Source: Nodularia sp. LEGE 06071
GTDB taxonomy: Bacteria > Cyanobacteriota > Cyanobacteriia > Cyanobacteriales > Nostocaceae
Length of the DNA: 64,000 nt
Assembly (NCBI RefSeq): GCF_015207755.1
Contig: NZ_JADEWH010000012.1
Span: forward strand, 104,492 to 168,491
Direction: 5' to 3'
Part shown: piece after piece, positions 26,645 to 35,829 of the stretch
Layout: each line of letters starts with the position of its first letter
Position numbering within the stretch: the stretch's first letter is position 1
Notes under the pieces: model-generated
Database searches by the model: none
What the model saw: only the letters and a program-made list of their open reading frames with translations
What the model was told of the DNA's origin: nothing
Translations under genes and position numbers: made by a program

Positions 26645-27121
26645 CTACAGACCCAATAGGTCAGAACGAGCAGCAGCAGCTAACCAAGTTGCAACTTTCA
26701 CAATAATAGGCTTCGCAGTAGACCAAACTTTTTTTCCTGCATCTACTGTTTTGCTAGTTTTCTCAAGTGTTTCTGCCACAGTTCCTAAACGCTCTAATGC
26801 TCTGCTGTTATTTGGTTCTTCTTTGTCGGTTGCTTTCTTTGCAACACCCAAGTCTTCAATTACTTCTTCTTTAGTATTTGCTGGTAATTCTGCTCCTTCA
26901 ACCAAAGTTTCGAGTTCTGTTAACAACTTTACGATACCTTCTTTGGTTAACGGTGTTCCAGTATCAGTAACAACTTGATTCTGTTGTGTAAGTTGATTAC
27001 CATCTCCCAGAACTGCCTGATTATTATTTCCTTGCACTGCTCTGATATTATTACCTTGAATATTGTTAAGATTGCCACTAACAGAACCACCAACTGAAAA
27101 CCCACTGGGATTGCTAGTCAT
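26645..27121 (-). CDS. Small repeat-tagged protein, partner of the coiled-coil gene, unknown
   Basis: 158 residues. The first ~50 residues are a Gly/Asn/Gln-rich repeat with period ~5-6 ('SGNLNNIQGNNIRAVQGNN'), likely a small beta-helix or stacking motif. A helical middle (~55-125, acidic) follows, then a hydrophobic/amphipathic tail 'KPIIVKVATWLAAAARSDLL' that could insert in a membrane. The repeat is also the N-terminal tag of the 496-residue protein encoded 10 bases downstream, which suggests that the two assemble through it. Family not recognised; the layout recalls two-part conflict or death-type systems (inference). Confidence 0.7.
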   Translation of the reverse strand: MTSNPSGFSVGGSVSGNLNNIQGNNIRAVQGNNNQAVLGDGNQLTQQNQVVTDTGTPLTKEGIVKLLTELETLVEGAELPANTKEEVIEDLGVAKKATDKEEPNNSRALERLGTVAETLEKTSKTVDAGKKVWSTAKPIIVKVATWLAAAARSDLLGL

Positions 27122-27288
27122 ATTACCTATCTTTTGGATTTATGGAGCGGACACTAAAATTCTACCTTCAATCGATTCATACTCATCTTCTAATAACTAT
27201 AACTTAGCTTTTTGATAATTATTACTATAAAATACAACATCATAAACCTATTTGGGTTTAAATGCAGAACTAAAACTTACGACTATCA

Positions 27289-27495
27289 TCACTCTTCTAT
27301 CAATTGTTTCAGTTCATCAATATTTGCAGAAAATCGAAGTTCAGCATTTTCTTCTTCTTGCTTTGCTGCTTGCAAATTTTGAGAAATTTCCTCCCGGCGT
27401 TCCTCCCGTAAATATTGCTGCAATAATAATTGAATATGTAACTTCTCTTCAGTTGAAAAACATTTTATCGCTTCAACCACATCACTAAACATCAT
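27289..27495 (-). CDS. Small antitoxin-like protein, orphan
   Basis: About 68 residues from ATG 27495 (ATG 27492 is equally possible; the frame extends to a TTG at 27504). 'VVEAIKCFSTEEKLHIQLLLQQYLREERREEI' (read in two parts) followed by 'FSANIDELKQLIEE' is the pattern of small cyanobacterial helical proteins usually encoded next to a RelE- or PIN-type toxin. No toxin frame is visible on either side, so it appears to be an orphan or a leftover. Confidence 0.6.
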   Translation of the reverse strand: MMFSDVVEAIKCFSTEEKLHIQLLLQQYLREERREEISQNLQAAKQEEENAELRFSANIDELKQLIEE

Positions 27496-27589
27496 AACTG
27501 TCAATACCTGTTATTACTATATTTAAAATTTAATCCTAGATCAAAACCCCTCTTCCTCCTCTCTGCGTCTCTGCGCCTCTGCGTGACAC

Positions 27590-27623
27590 AAAAAAAACGG
27601 CAGAGAATCAAAATTCCCTACCG
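27590..27623 (-). terminator. Intrinsic terminator of clpC
   Basis: Read on the minus strand: stem CGGTAGGGAAT / ATTCTCTGCCG (two G-U pairs), 4-base loop, then eight T. It starts 27 bases after the clpC stop codon. Confidence 0.85.
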
Positions 27624-27649
27624 CATCTTCAACTTTTACAAATTATTAA

Positions 27650-30121
27650 CTACGACTCAATGCCTTGGGGTAACAATTCCCGGCGTTGTTCAGAACTAAC
27701 TTGGACAATCCCATTCTCATCAACATCAACTATGGCTGTATCGCCATCCTTAATGCGACCAGACAGAATCTCTTCCGCTAGACTATCTTCTAACAAGCGC
27801 ATAATCGCTCGACGTAACGGCCTTGCACCGTAACTCGGACTGTAACCTTCCTCAATCAAGCGATCCTTGAAGCGATCGGTAACTTCTAAGACGATACCCT
27901 TCTCAGTTAGACGACCAAATACTTCCTTGAGCATGATTTCGGCAATTTGTGTCACCTCTGGCTTGCTCAACTGACGGAAGACGATAATCTCATCTAGTCG
28001 GTTGAGGAACTCAGGACGGAAGTATTGCTTCAGTTCTTCGTTCACCAAAGAGCGAATGCGGTTGTATTGAGTCTCGGTAGCATCATCGGCGAATTCAAAG
28101 CCGATACCGCCGCCGCCTTTTTCAATTACCTTAGAACCAATGTTGGAAGTCAAAATCAGCAAGGTGTTCTTGAAGTCTACCGTGCGACCTTTGGCATCGG
28201 TTAACCGACCGTCTTCCAAAATTTGCAACAGCATATTGAAGACATCGGGGTGGGCTTTTTCGATTTCGTCGAATAGCACCACTGTATAAGGTCGCCGTCT
28301 GACAGCTTCAGTTAATTGACCGCCTTCGTTATATCCAACATAACCAGGAGGCGAACCAATCAGTTTACTGACGGTGTGGCGTTCCATGTATTCCGACATA
28401 TCCAGGCGGATCATTGCTTCTTCGGAACCAAAGAAGTAAGAAGCCAAGGACTTCGCTAACTCGGTTTTACCTACACCAGTTGGACCGGAGAAGACAAAAC
28501 TAGCGATGGGTCGATTGGGATTTTTCAAACCGACACGAGCGCGACGAATTGCCCGTGAAACTGCTTTCACTGCGTCTTCTTGACCGATTAAGCGCTGATG
28601 CAAGGTATCTTCCATGTGCAGCAGCTTCTCGGATTCCGATTCGGTGAGCTTGTTCACCGGTACGCCAGTCCAGGAAGCGACGATGTGAGCAATATCCTCT
28701 TCGTCAACTACAGGTTCTTCACCTTCAGTCCCGGTGGCGCTGGTTTTGCTTTGAGCGATCGCGCGGATTTCGGCTTTGATTTCCATTTCGCGATCGCGCA
28801 GTTCGCCAGCTTTGTCAAAGTCTTGTCCGCGTACAGCGTCGTCTTTTTCTTTTAAGATTTGACGTAGTTCTTTGTCTAACTCTTTGGCTGCTGGTGGCAA
28901 TTGGGAGTTAATCAAACGTACCCTAGAACCAGCTTCATCGATTAAATCAATGGCTTTGTCTGGAAGGTAGCGATCGCTGATGTAACGGTCAGATAATTTG
29001 GCCGCAGCTACAAGCGCTTCATCAGAGATTTTCAGCTTGTGGTGTTGCTCGTAGCGTTCGCGCAACCCGTGCAAGATTTCAATAGTTTCATCAACTGACG
29101 GTTCACCCACCATTACTGGCTGGAAGCGTCGCTCAAGGGCTGCATCTCGCTCGATGTGCTTGCGGTACTCATCTAAGGTTGTGGCTCCAATACACTGCAA
29201 CTCCCCTCTAGCCAAAGCTGGCTTGAGGATATTTGCTGCATCAATGGCTCCTTCCGCCGCACCTGCACCAATTAGGGTGTGTACCTCGTCAATCACCAGA
29301 ATGACATTACCCGCAGAGCGGATTTCATCCATGATTTTCTTGAGGCGTTCTTCAAATTCACCCCGGTACTTGGTTCCTGCTACTAGCAAGCCAATATCTA
29401 GAGTGACTACGCGCTTATCTTCCAGGATATCGGGGATATCTTTGTTGGCAATGCGCGATGCTAAACCTTCAGCGATCGCTGTTTTACCAACCCCTGGTTC
29501 ACCAATCAATACTGGATTATTTTTAGTCCGGCGACCCAAAATTTGGATCACTCGTTCAATTTCTTTGGCGCGTCCTACAACTGGATCTAGCTTGTTGTCC
29601 GTCGCCATTTGGGTCAAGTTCGAGCCAAACTCATCCAAAGTTGGAGTTTTGGTGCGTCCCGATGGACCAGTGGCTGAAACCTCTGCTGTTTCTCCCAGCA
29701 TTCGGATAACTTGGGTTCGTACTTTCGATAAATCTACCCCTAGATTTTCTAGCACCCTGGCTGCCACACCTTCCCCTTCCCGGATCAGGCCCAACAGCAG
29801 ATGCTCGGTGCCAATGTAGTTATGCCCTAATTGGCGCGCTTCTTCCAAGGATAGTTCTAAAACTCGCTTTGCCCGTGGCGTAAACGGAATTTCCACAGCC
29901 ACAAAGCCCGAACCCCGGCCTATGATTTTTTCTACCTCAATGCGGGCATCTTTAAGATTGACACCCATTGATTTCAACACTTTGGCCGCAACTCCCGTAC
30001 CTTCCCCAATCAGACCCAAGAGGATCTGTTCGGTTCCGACAAAGTTGTGACCTAAGCGGCGGGCCTCTTCTTGGGCCAGCATGATTACCTTAATGGCTTT
30101 TTCTGTGAAGCGTTCAAACAT
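27650..30121 (-). CDS. clpC: ClpC, AAA+ unfoldase of the Clp protease
   Basis: 823 residues, full length. Two Clp_N repeats (about 5-145; '[20 protein letters not shown]' opens the first), AAA+ domain 1 with Walker A 'GEPGVGKTA' and Walker B 'VILVIDEVH', a UVR/middle domain around '[20 protein letters not shown]', AAA+ domain 2 with Walker A 'GPTGVGKTE' and Walker B '[11 protein letters not shown]', and the D2-small domain ending '[18 protein letters not shown]'. It unfolds substrates for ClpP/ClpR in the cytoplasm and in cyanobacteria is essential and constitutive. It is monocistronic, with its own terminator. ATG at 30121. Confidence 0.97.
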   Translation of the reverse strand: MFERFTEKAIKVIMLAQEEARRLGHNFVGTEQILLGLIGEGTGVAAKVLKSMGVNLKDARIEVEKIIGRGSGFVAVEIPFTPRAKRVLELSLEEARQLGHNYIGTEHLLLGLIREGEGVAARVLENLGVDLSKVRTQVIRMLGETAEVSATGPSGRTKTPTLDEFGSNLTQMATDNKLDPVVGRAKEIERVIQILGRRTKNNPVLIGEPGVGKTAIAEGLASRIANKDIPDILEDKRVVTLDIGLLVAGTKYRGEFEERLKKIMDEIRSAGNVILVIDEVHTLIGAGAAEGAIDAANILKPALARGELQCIGATTLDEYRKHIERDAALERRFQPVMVGEPSVDETIEILHGLRERYEQHHKLKISDEALVAAAKLSDRYISDRYLPDKAIDLIDEAGSRVRLINSQLPPAAKELDKELRQILKEKDDAVRGQDFDKAGELRDREMEIKAEIRAIAQSKTSATGTEGEEPVVDEEDIAHIVASWTGVPVNKLTESESEKLLHMEDTLHQRLIGQEDAVKAVSRAIRRARVGLKNPNRPIASFVFSGPTGVGKTELAKSLASYFFGSEEAMIRLDMSEYMERHTVSKLIGSPPGYVGYNEGGQLTEAVRRRPYTVVLFDEIEKAHPDVFNMLLQILEDGRLTDAKGRTVDFKNTLLILTSNIGSKVIEKGGGGIGFEFADDATETQYNRIRSLVNEELKQYFRPEFLNRLDEIIVFRQLSKPEVTQIAEIMLKEVFGRLTEKGIVLEVTDRFKDRLIEEGYSPSYGARPLRRAIMRLLEDSLAEEILSGRIKDGDTAIVDVDENGIVQVSSEQRRELLPQGIES

Positions 30122-30572
30122 ACATTTTTCCCATCACCTGCGTCGTGCCGGTATGCTGATTTTAGCACAGGCTCGGCTTTTGGATGCCTGTATAAAGATT
30201 ATAGGCGACCAGAAAGTTTCGCCCCAGATGATGGCGTAATTGTTAATTATTTATTACTTTTTATCTGGCTGCTATACTGAGGGGCTTGAGTCTACCAGTG
30301 TTTCTGGGCTTGACTACTATGCAACAGACCACGATGGTTAAGGGTTTATTCAACCATTTACAAACATTAACTTTTAACATATTCATCCGGATCAAGTCAA
30401 GAATATCGCCAACCTATATATTTTTCTAAAGTCAAACTTTTTATTGATTAAATATTTCAATCAAATAATTTGCCGGAAACCTGAATTTTTGATCATTACT
30501 GTGATCCTGATCGCGGTTTGCTCATTTTCAGCGCCGAAGAAGCAGGGGAGCAGGGGGGGATTTGTAAGTTAC
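30122..30572. other. Intergenic region upstream of clpC, 451 bp
   Basis: Holds the leftward clpC promoter region and, near 30540-30560, a purine-rich GCAGGGGAGCAGGGGGG tract of the kind seen between many cyanobacterial genes. No further gene is supported. Confidence 0.5.
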
Positions 30573-31127
30573 TCAAAGTATTTGCCAAAAAGACTGGCGC
30601 AAGCGATCCCCGGAGGGGGGGCTTTGCCCATCGCTCACAGTAATGTACCAATTATCCAAAGTTTCTGGTAAATCTGAGAGCCACAGCACCAGAGCATCTT
30701 CGCCATTATCTTGGTAATAACCCTTACGCCGCCCCGCTATTTTGAAGCCAAATTTTTCATATAAAGATATAGCCGCCACATTAGAAGCTCGGACTTCGAG
30801 GGTAGATCGTTCTAAACCGCGATCGCAAGCAGCCTTCAGCAAAGAATATAGTAAAACCTGCCCCAAGCCTTGACGGTGATATTGGGGATGAATCGCCAAA
30901 ATTGTAATGTGTGCTTCGTCTAAAATTGCCCAAAAACAGCCCAATCCCAGCAGCTTTGACGGAGCCAGGGGGGAAAACAAACCCAATAATTCACTGTTAG
31001 GACTGTCTAACTCTCTTTGGTAGCCTTCCATCGTCCACAGACCGCCAAAACAGGCTTGATCTAGTTCCAGGATTGCACTTAGATCCTCTGAAGTCAGTGT
31101 TTTAAGCTTTAAATTTAATGAAGTCAC
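30573..31127 (-). CDS. rimI: RimI, ribosomal-protein S18 alanine N-acetyltransferase
   Basis: GNAT acetyltransferase, ~184 residues from a GTG at 31127. 'LTSEDLSAILELDQACF' at the start, the acetyl-CoA loop 'HPQYHRQGLGQVLLYSLL', and 'LEVRASNVAAISLYEKFGFK...RKGYYQDNGEDALVLWL' are diagnostic of RimI. The frame continues upstream to 31232, but that part runs through a GGGGAATGGGGAATGGGG repeat and is probably not translated. At the other end the family normally stops near 'ALVLWL'; here ~30 extra residues are encoded by a GC-rich palindromic repeat (30603-30635), so the tail looks repeat-derived. Confidence 0.85.
   Translation of the reverse strand: MTSLNLKLKTLTSEDLSAILELDQACFGGLWTMEGYQRELDSPNSELLGLFSPLAPSKLLGLGCFWAILDEAHITILAIHPQYHRQGLGQVLLYSLLKAACDRGLERSTLEVRASNVAAISLYEKFGFKIAGRRKGYYQDNGEDALVLWLSDLPETLDNWYITVSDGQSPPSGDRLRQSFWQIL
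30603..30635. repeat. GC-rich palindromic repeat inside the 3' end of rimI
   Basis: GCGATCCCCGGAGGGG ... CTTTGCCCATCGC folds into a hairpin with HIP1-like GCGAT arms. It encodes the C-terminal extension of RimI ('SDGQSPPSGDRL') and is likely a dispersed repeat that displaced the original stop codon. Confidence 0.55.
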
Positions 31128-31282
31128 GTTTATGGGGAATGGGGAATGGGGAGACAATAGCGAACTGAAGTTAGGCATATCTCCTGTTACCGTGATATTT
31201 TCGGTAAACTGAGAATCGGGTGACTTTCTCACGCCACGCCCAAAAAAATTTCAACTTTGAGCAAGGATAATTTATAAAAACT

Positions 31283-32698
31283 ATGGTATCGACTCACCCC
31301 ACAGAGGTTCAATATGCTGGTAGTCAGTATTTACCTCAAAGGCGCAACTCAGAGGCTAATGTTTCCCCCAATCAGGAACTTTTGCCTTTGACCGCTCAAG
31401 TTAATAGTCAAGACATCCTGGAGATTGGTGGGTGTGATGTCACAACCCTAGTGCAGCAGTTTGGTTCACCTTTGTACATTTTAGATGAAGAAACGCTGCG
31501 TTTAGCTTGTCAGCAATACCGCGATTCATTTAAGCAATATTACCAGGGAGAATCTCAGGTATTATACGCCTCAAAAGCCTGGAATTGTCTAGCTGTTTGC
31601 GCGATCGCAGCATCCGAAGGTTTGGGAATAGATGTAGTTTCAGGAGGCGAACTCTACACAGCGCTGAATGCTGGTGTTAGTCCTGATAAACTCTATCTCC
31701 ACGGTAATAATAAATCTCGTGAAGAACTAGTTTTAGCCATCGACTCTGGTTGTACCATTGTGGCGGATAACTGGCAAGAACTGCATACCTTGGTGAACAT
31801 AGCAGAACAAGCACCGGGGACATCTTCCCCCATCCGCATCATGTTGCGGTTAACACCAGGGATTGAATGCCATACTCACGAATACATTCGCACGGGACAT
31901 TTAGATAGTAAATTTGGCTTTGACCCCAATGATTTGGACGAGGTATTTACCTTTGTCAGTCAGCAACCTTGCTTAAACTGCGTAGGGTTACACGCTCACA
32001 TTGGGTCTCAAATTTTTGAACGCCAACCCCATCAAGATTTGGCAGCTGTGATGGTGCAGTGGTTACAAAAGGCGGCAAATTACGGTTTAAGTATCACAGA
32101 ATTGAATGTTGGTGGCGGTCTAGGAATTAGGTACACCGAATCTGATGATCCCCCCAGTATTGAAGAATGGGTCAAGGCGATTTGTGAAGTCATTCAAGCC
32201 GCTTGTACAGCCGCAAATCTGCCTTTGCCGAAATTGTTGTGTGAACCTGGGCGATCGCTGATTGCCACGGCCTGCATCACGGCCTATACTATTGGATCAA
32301 CGAAAGTCGTACCCGAAATTCGTACCTACGTCTCAGTTGATGGCGGTATGTCTGATAATCCCCGACCAATTACTTACCAATCAGTTTATCGCGCAGTAGT
32401 TGCCAACAAGGTATCTGCTCCGCTCACCGAAACAGTAACCATTGCTGGTAAGCATTGTGAATCAGGGGATATTCTGATTAAAAACGCTCAACTGCCAAAA
32501 ACTGAACCAGGGGATATTCTGGTAATTATGGGAACTGGTGCGTACAATTACAGTATGGCATCTAACTATAATCGCTTACCCCGGCCAGCAGCTGTTGTAG
32601 TGGTGAATGGCGAGGCCAATTTAATTTTGCGCCGCGAAAGTTATCAGGACTTGATTCGACAAGATTGTTTGCCAGACAGACTAAACGTGCAGAAGTAA
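31283..32698 (+). CDS. lysA: Diaminopimelate decarboxylase
   Basis: PLP enzyme of the alanine-racemase fold that makes L-lysine from meso-diaminopimelate. 471 residues. The PLP lysine is in 'YASKAWNCLAV'; 'GLHAHIGSQIF', 'NVGGGLGIRY', 'CEPGRSLI' and 'GKHCESGDIL' (with the Cys that contributes to the active site across the dimer) are all present, as is 'MGTGAYNYSMASNYN'. An N-terminal ~50-residue extension is common in cyanobacterial LysA. ATG at 31283. It is divergent from rimI; cdaA and uppS follow on the same strand 219 bases later. Confidence 0.96.
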   Translation: MVSTHPTEVQYAGSQYLPQRRNSEANVSPNQELLPLTAQVNSQDILEIGGCDVTTLVQQFGSPLYILDEETLRLACQQYRDSFKQYYQGESQVLYASKAWNCLAVCAIAASEGLGIDVVSGGELYTALNAGVSPDKLYLHGNNKSREELVLAIDSGCTIVADNWQELHTLVNIAEQAPGTSSPIRIMLRLTPGIECHTHEYIRTGHLDSKFGFDPNDLDEVFTFVSQQPCLNCVGLHAHIGSQIFERQPHQDLAAVMVQWLQKAANYGLSITELNVGGGLGIRYTESDDPPSIEEWVKAICEVIQAACTAANLPLPKLLCEPGRSLIATACITAYTIGSTKVVPEIRTYVSVDGGMSDNPRPITYQSVYRAVVANKVSAPLTETVTIAGKHCESGDILIKNAQLPKTEPGDILVIMGTGAYNYSMASNYNRLPRPAAVVVVNGEANLILRRESYQDLIRQDCLPDRLNVQK

Positions 32699-32702
32699 CC
32701 AG

Positions 32703-32860
32703 TTGAAATCAGTTAACAGTTACCAGTTAACAGGCATATGTGAGGAATTGAAACCCGCCACCAAAGCTTTCCACTAATTGGTGTGGTCTTTCACTAGTTA
32801 TAAAACTGATAACTGATAACTGATAACTGTTAATGCCTCAAGCGTAAACCTTTGGGGCAT
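32703..32860. repeat. Short tandem repeats and hairpin between lysA and cdaA
   Basis: AGTTAACAGTTACCAGTTAACAGG on the left and three tandem ACTGATA units near 32806-32830 form an imperfect inverted repeat of CAGTTA-type STRR elements. It ends in a 9-bp hairpin, ATGCCTCAA / TTGGGGCAT (32833-32860), that could end the lysA transcript, although no T-tract follows. Confidence 0.55.
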
Positions 32861-32917
32861 GAAAATGACAGCGAAATGACCGAATATTGAGGGAGAACAA
32901 AGAGTAATCCAGATGTC

Positions 32918-33841
32918 ATGAGAGATTCACCGAAGCAATGGCTGACAAACCTGGGATGGTCGCAGTCCTTGCTGCTTGGGACTCTGGATATCTTGTTAGT
33001 GTTAGCGCTGACTTACATCATACTAGTTATTATTAGTGAGCGCCGAACACTGTGGATGGTACGGGGTTTTATTCTCTTGATGCTAGCCTCAGCAATCAGT
33101 GGCAGAATGGGTCTACCACTGCTAAATTTTGTTCTCGAAAAATTGGTGATTGGCTGCGCGGTGGCGATGGCGGTTGCTCTCCAGTCCGAGTTTCGCCGAT
33201 TTTTGGAGCAAGTGGGACGTGGTGAATTTCAGCAGTTATTTAAACCATCCAGTTTAACTATCCCCAAGTCTGATAGTGTGATTGATGAAATTGTGGATGC
33301 GGTGAAAGAACTTTCAAAAAACCGCATAGGAGCTTTGCTGATTTTGGAAACAACTGGTCCAATTCACGAGCGGGATTTTTCTGTACCGGGAGTCAAGCTG
33401 AATGCGGATGTTTCTAAGGAACTGATCCAAACAATTTTTCAGCCAAAAACTTTACTGCACGATGGGGCAACCTTGATCCGTGGCTCGCGGATTGTGTCAT
33501 CAGGTATAATTTTACCACTTTCGGGACGCACAGCCTCGCGCCAGTTGGGAACACGCCATCGGGCGGCGATGGGAATTACTGAGCGAGTCGAAAATTGTAT
33601 CTGTGTCGTTGTATCAGAAGAAACGGGTTCTATTTCCTTAGCGGAACGAGGAAATCTGAATAGACCACTCACCATTAGGACACTCAAAGAGTCTTTAGAT
33701 GCTCGATTATCAACCTCTGTAGATCGGGAAGCTGTTGCTCCTAGTCTGTTAGGTTTGGGTCTTCAGGTGGGTCGTAAGGCAATAGGATTAGTTTCACGTG
33801 TACTCGGATTACCATCGACCGCTTCTCGCAATAAAAAATGA
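32918..33841 (+). CDS. cdaA: Diadenylate cyclase CdaA (c-di-AMP synthase)
   Basis: Membrane enzyme that joins two ATP into the second messenger c-di-AMP, 307 residues. Three N-terminal transmembrane helices (~20-95) precede the DAC domain (~120-260) with its two signature motifs, '[11 protein letters not shown]' (DGA) and '[12 protein letters not shown]' (RHR). It ends in a positively charged tail. ATG at 32918; an in-frame TGA stop ends at 33841 and overlaps the uppS start by 4 bases (ATGA), implying translational coupling. c-di-AMP controls osmotic balance, night survival and K+ transport in cyanobacteria; the link to isoprenoid/cell-wall lipid synthesis is by gene order only. Confidence 0.95.
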   Translation: MRDSPKQWLTNLGWSQSLLLGTLDILLVLALTYIILVIISERRTLWMVRGFILLMLASAISGRMGLPLLNFVLEKLVIGCAVAMAVALQSEFRRFLEQVGRGEFQQLFKPSSLTIPKSDSVIDEIVDAVKELSKNRIGALLILETTGPIHERDFSVPGVKLNADVSKELIQTIFQPKTLLHDGATLIRGSRIVSSGIILPLSGRTASRQLGTRHRAAMGITERVENCICVVVSEETGSISLAERGNLNRPLTIRTLKESLDARLSTSVDREAVAPSLLGLGLQVGRKAIGLVSRVLGLPSTASRNKK

Positions 33842-34587
33842 CAGCACAACAAACTGAATTGCAAAATTTACCCTCTGACTTAAAACGAGAACTACTGCCA
33901 AAGCACGTTGCAGTGATTATGGATGGCAATGGTCGATGGGCTAAACTTCAAGGTCTACCCAGAATTATGGGACATAAGCGAGGAGTGGATGCCCTGAAAG
34001 ATTTGCTGCGCTGTTGTCAAGATTGGGGCATTCAGGCACTAACGGCTTATGCTTTTTCTACTGAAAACTGGAAAAGACCCCAGGAAGAGGTAGATTTTTT
34101 GATGACCTTGTTCCAAAAAGTTTTACGCCAAGAACTACGGGAAATGATCGAGGAGAATGTGCAAATCCAGTTTGTGGGCAACTTGGATGCTCTGCCGCGA
34201 TCGCTGCAAGCAGAAATCTCCCGCTCAATGGCAGAAACCAAGAATAATCGTGCCATTCGGTTTACGGTAGCTACTAATTATGGCGGACGGCAGGAAATTT
34301 TACAAGCTTGCCGCGCGATCGCCGAAAAAGTGCAGCAAGGTCTTATTCAACCTGATGAAATTGATGAACAGTTATTTGAGCGTCACCTGTACACAGCCGG
34401 AATTACTGACCCCGATTTATTAATCCGTACCAGTGGCGAAATGCGCCTTTCAAATTTCCTCCTCTGGCAAATGGCCTATGGAGAAATCTATATTACTGAT
34501 GCTCTTTGGCCAGATTTTGACCGTAACGAATTTCACCGCGCCTTGTGTGCCTACCAGCAACGAGAGCGGAGATATGGGAAAGTTTAG
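33838..34587 (+). CDS. uppS: Isoprenyl transferase (undecaprenyl-diphosphate synthase)
   Basis: Cis-prenyltransferase that extends farnesyl diphosphate with isopentenyl units to make the C55 cell-wall lipid carrier. 249 residues with family motifs I '[11 protein letters not shown]' (catalytic Asp), II '[14 protein letters not shown]', III 'NYGGRQEI' and V '[20 protein letters not shown]'. It starts inside the cdaA stop (ATGA). No sign of truncation. Confidence 0.96.
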   Translation: MTAQQTELQNLPSDLKRELLPKHVAVIMDGNGRWAKLQGLPRIMGHKRGVDALKDLLRCCQDWGIQALTAYAFSTENWKRPQEEVDFLMTLFQKVLRQELREMIEENVQIQFVGNLDALPRSLQAEISRSMAETKNNRAIRFTVATNYGGRQEILQACRAIAEKVQQGLIQPDEIDEQLFERHLYTAGITDPDLLIRTSGEMRLSNFLLWQMAYGEIYITDALWPDFDRNEFHRALCAYQQRERRYGKV

Positions 34588-34739
34588 ATCAGACGGATAA
34601 AAACGACTAATCAATATATCACCAAAACAATTTAAAATCCAACATTTCCAAATATGTAAGTAATATCTATGACTAATTGCTAAAATACTAAATCTTAATC
34701 GATTAACTGTAGATTTAAATTCAGGAGCATCAGGTCGGT

Positions 34740-35807
34740 ATGTGGCTAGATATTTGCAATCGATGGAAAGGCACGTCTTTAAAAAGCTTTATTCCGCTGT
34801 TTCTAGTAGGAGTCAGCTTGATTAGTGCGATCGCTGCCTGCTCTCCTGGTAATAGTGGCAGCGCTTCCACAAGAAAAGAACTTACCTTGGTGAGCTACGC
34901 TGTCACCCGCGCCGCATATAAAAACATTATTCCCCTATTTACAGAATACTGGCGAGACAAAACCGGACAGACAGTCACCTTTGGCCAAAGCTACGGCGGC
35001 TCAGGCTCCCAAACTCGTGCAGTGATTAACGGTTTAGAAGCCGACATAGTAGCCCTAGCACTATCGGCAGACACCCAGCAAATCCAGGATGCCGGACTGA
35101 TTAAAGCAGGCTGGGAGAAAAAGACACCCAACGGCGACGGTATTGTTCACAGCTCTGTGGGAGTCATCGTTACCCGCGAAGGCAACCCCAAAAATATTAA
35201 AACCTGGGATGATTTAGCCCGCGATGATGTCAGAGTGATTACGGCAAACCCCAAAACCTCCGGTGGCGCTCGTTGGAACTACATGGCCTTGTGGGGGAAT
35301 GTAATCAAAACAAGCGGCACAGAAGCACAAGCCAAAGACTTTGTAACTAAAGTCTACGGCAACGTGCCAGTTTTACCCAGAGATGCCCGTGAAGCCACTG
35401 ATGCATTCTTTGCCCAAAAACAAGGAGATGCACTGATTAACTATGAAAACGAAGTCATCTTAGCTAAACAGCAGGGACAGGACTTACCTTATGTAGTTCC
35501 CAATATTAATATTTCTATTGATAGCCCGATTGCCGTAGTAGATAGCTATGTGGATCGGCAAGGTAACCGCGAAGTAGCAGAAGCATTTGTCCAGTTTCTC
35601 TTTACCCCCCCAGCCCAGCGCGAATTCGCCAAAGTAGGCTTCCGGCCTGTCATCCCGGAAGTAGTCGCGGAATTTGCCGAAAACTATCCCAAAATCTCCA
35701 CCCTGTTCACCATCGCAGACTTTGGCGGTTGGAATCAAGTCAGCCCCAAATTCTTTGCTGATGGCGCAATCTTTGACGACATCCAAGCCAATATAGCAAG
35801 TCGCTAG
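34740..35807 (+). CDS. sbpA: Sulfate-binding lipoprotein
   Basis: Periplasmic sulfate/thiosulfate-binding protein, 355 residues. Lipoprotein signal with Cys34 in 'SAIAACSPG'. Family markers: 'LVSYAVTRAAYKNIIP', 'FGQSYGGSGSQTRAV', 'ALSADTQQIQDAGLI' and 'TSGGARWNYMALWG'. The anion site is built from uncharged Ser/Gly-type residues in these loops. ATG at 34740 with GGAG 14 bases upstream. It opens a three-gene unit with cysT (22 bases downstream) and cysW. Confidence 0.94.
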   Translation: MWLDICNRWKGTSLKSFIPLFLVGVSLISAIAACSPGNSGSASTRKELTLVSYAVTRAAYKNIIPLFTEYWRDKTGQTVTFGQSYGGSGSQTRAVINGLEADIVALALSADTQQIQDAGLIKAGWEKKTPNGDGIVHSSVGVIVTREGNPKNIKTWDDLARDDVRVITANPKTSGGARWNYMALWGNVIKTSGTEAQAKDFVTKVYGNVPVLPRDAREATDAFFAQKQGDALINYENEVILAKQQGQDLPYVVPNINISIDSPIAVVDSYVDRQGNREVAEAFVQFLFTPPAQREFAKVGFRPVIPEVVAEFAENYPKISTLFTIADFGGWNQVSPKFFADGAIFDDIQANIASR

Positions 35808-35829
35808 GTCTAACTCATATTCTGTAGCC

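Noticed and set aside
27252..27488. 78-codon plus-strand frame
   Set aside because: Antisense to the small antitoxin-like gene, which has a recognisable family pattern; only one can be real.
29154..29819. Long (221-codon) open frame on the plus strand inside clpC
   Set aside because: It is exactly antisense to the conserved ClpC N-terminal half; codon bias of clpC produces such mirror frames. No domain, start context or own promoter.
30444..30671. 75-codon plus-strand frame between clpC and rimI
   Set aside because: Its second half is a purine-rich repeat and the rimI palindrome; no family pattern.
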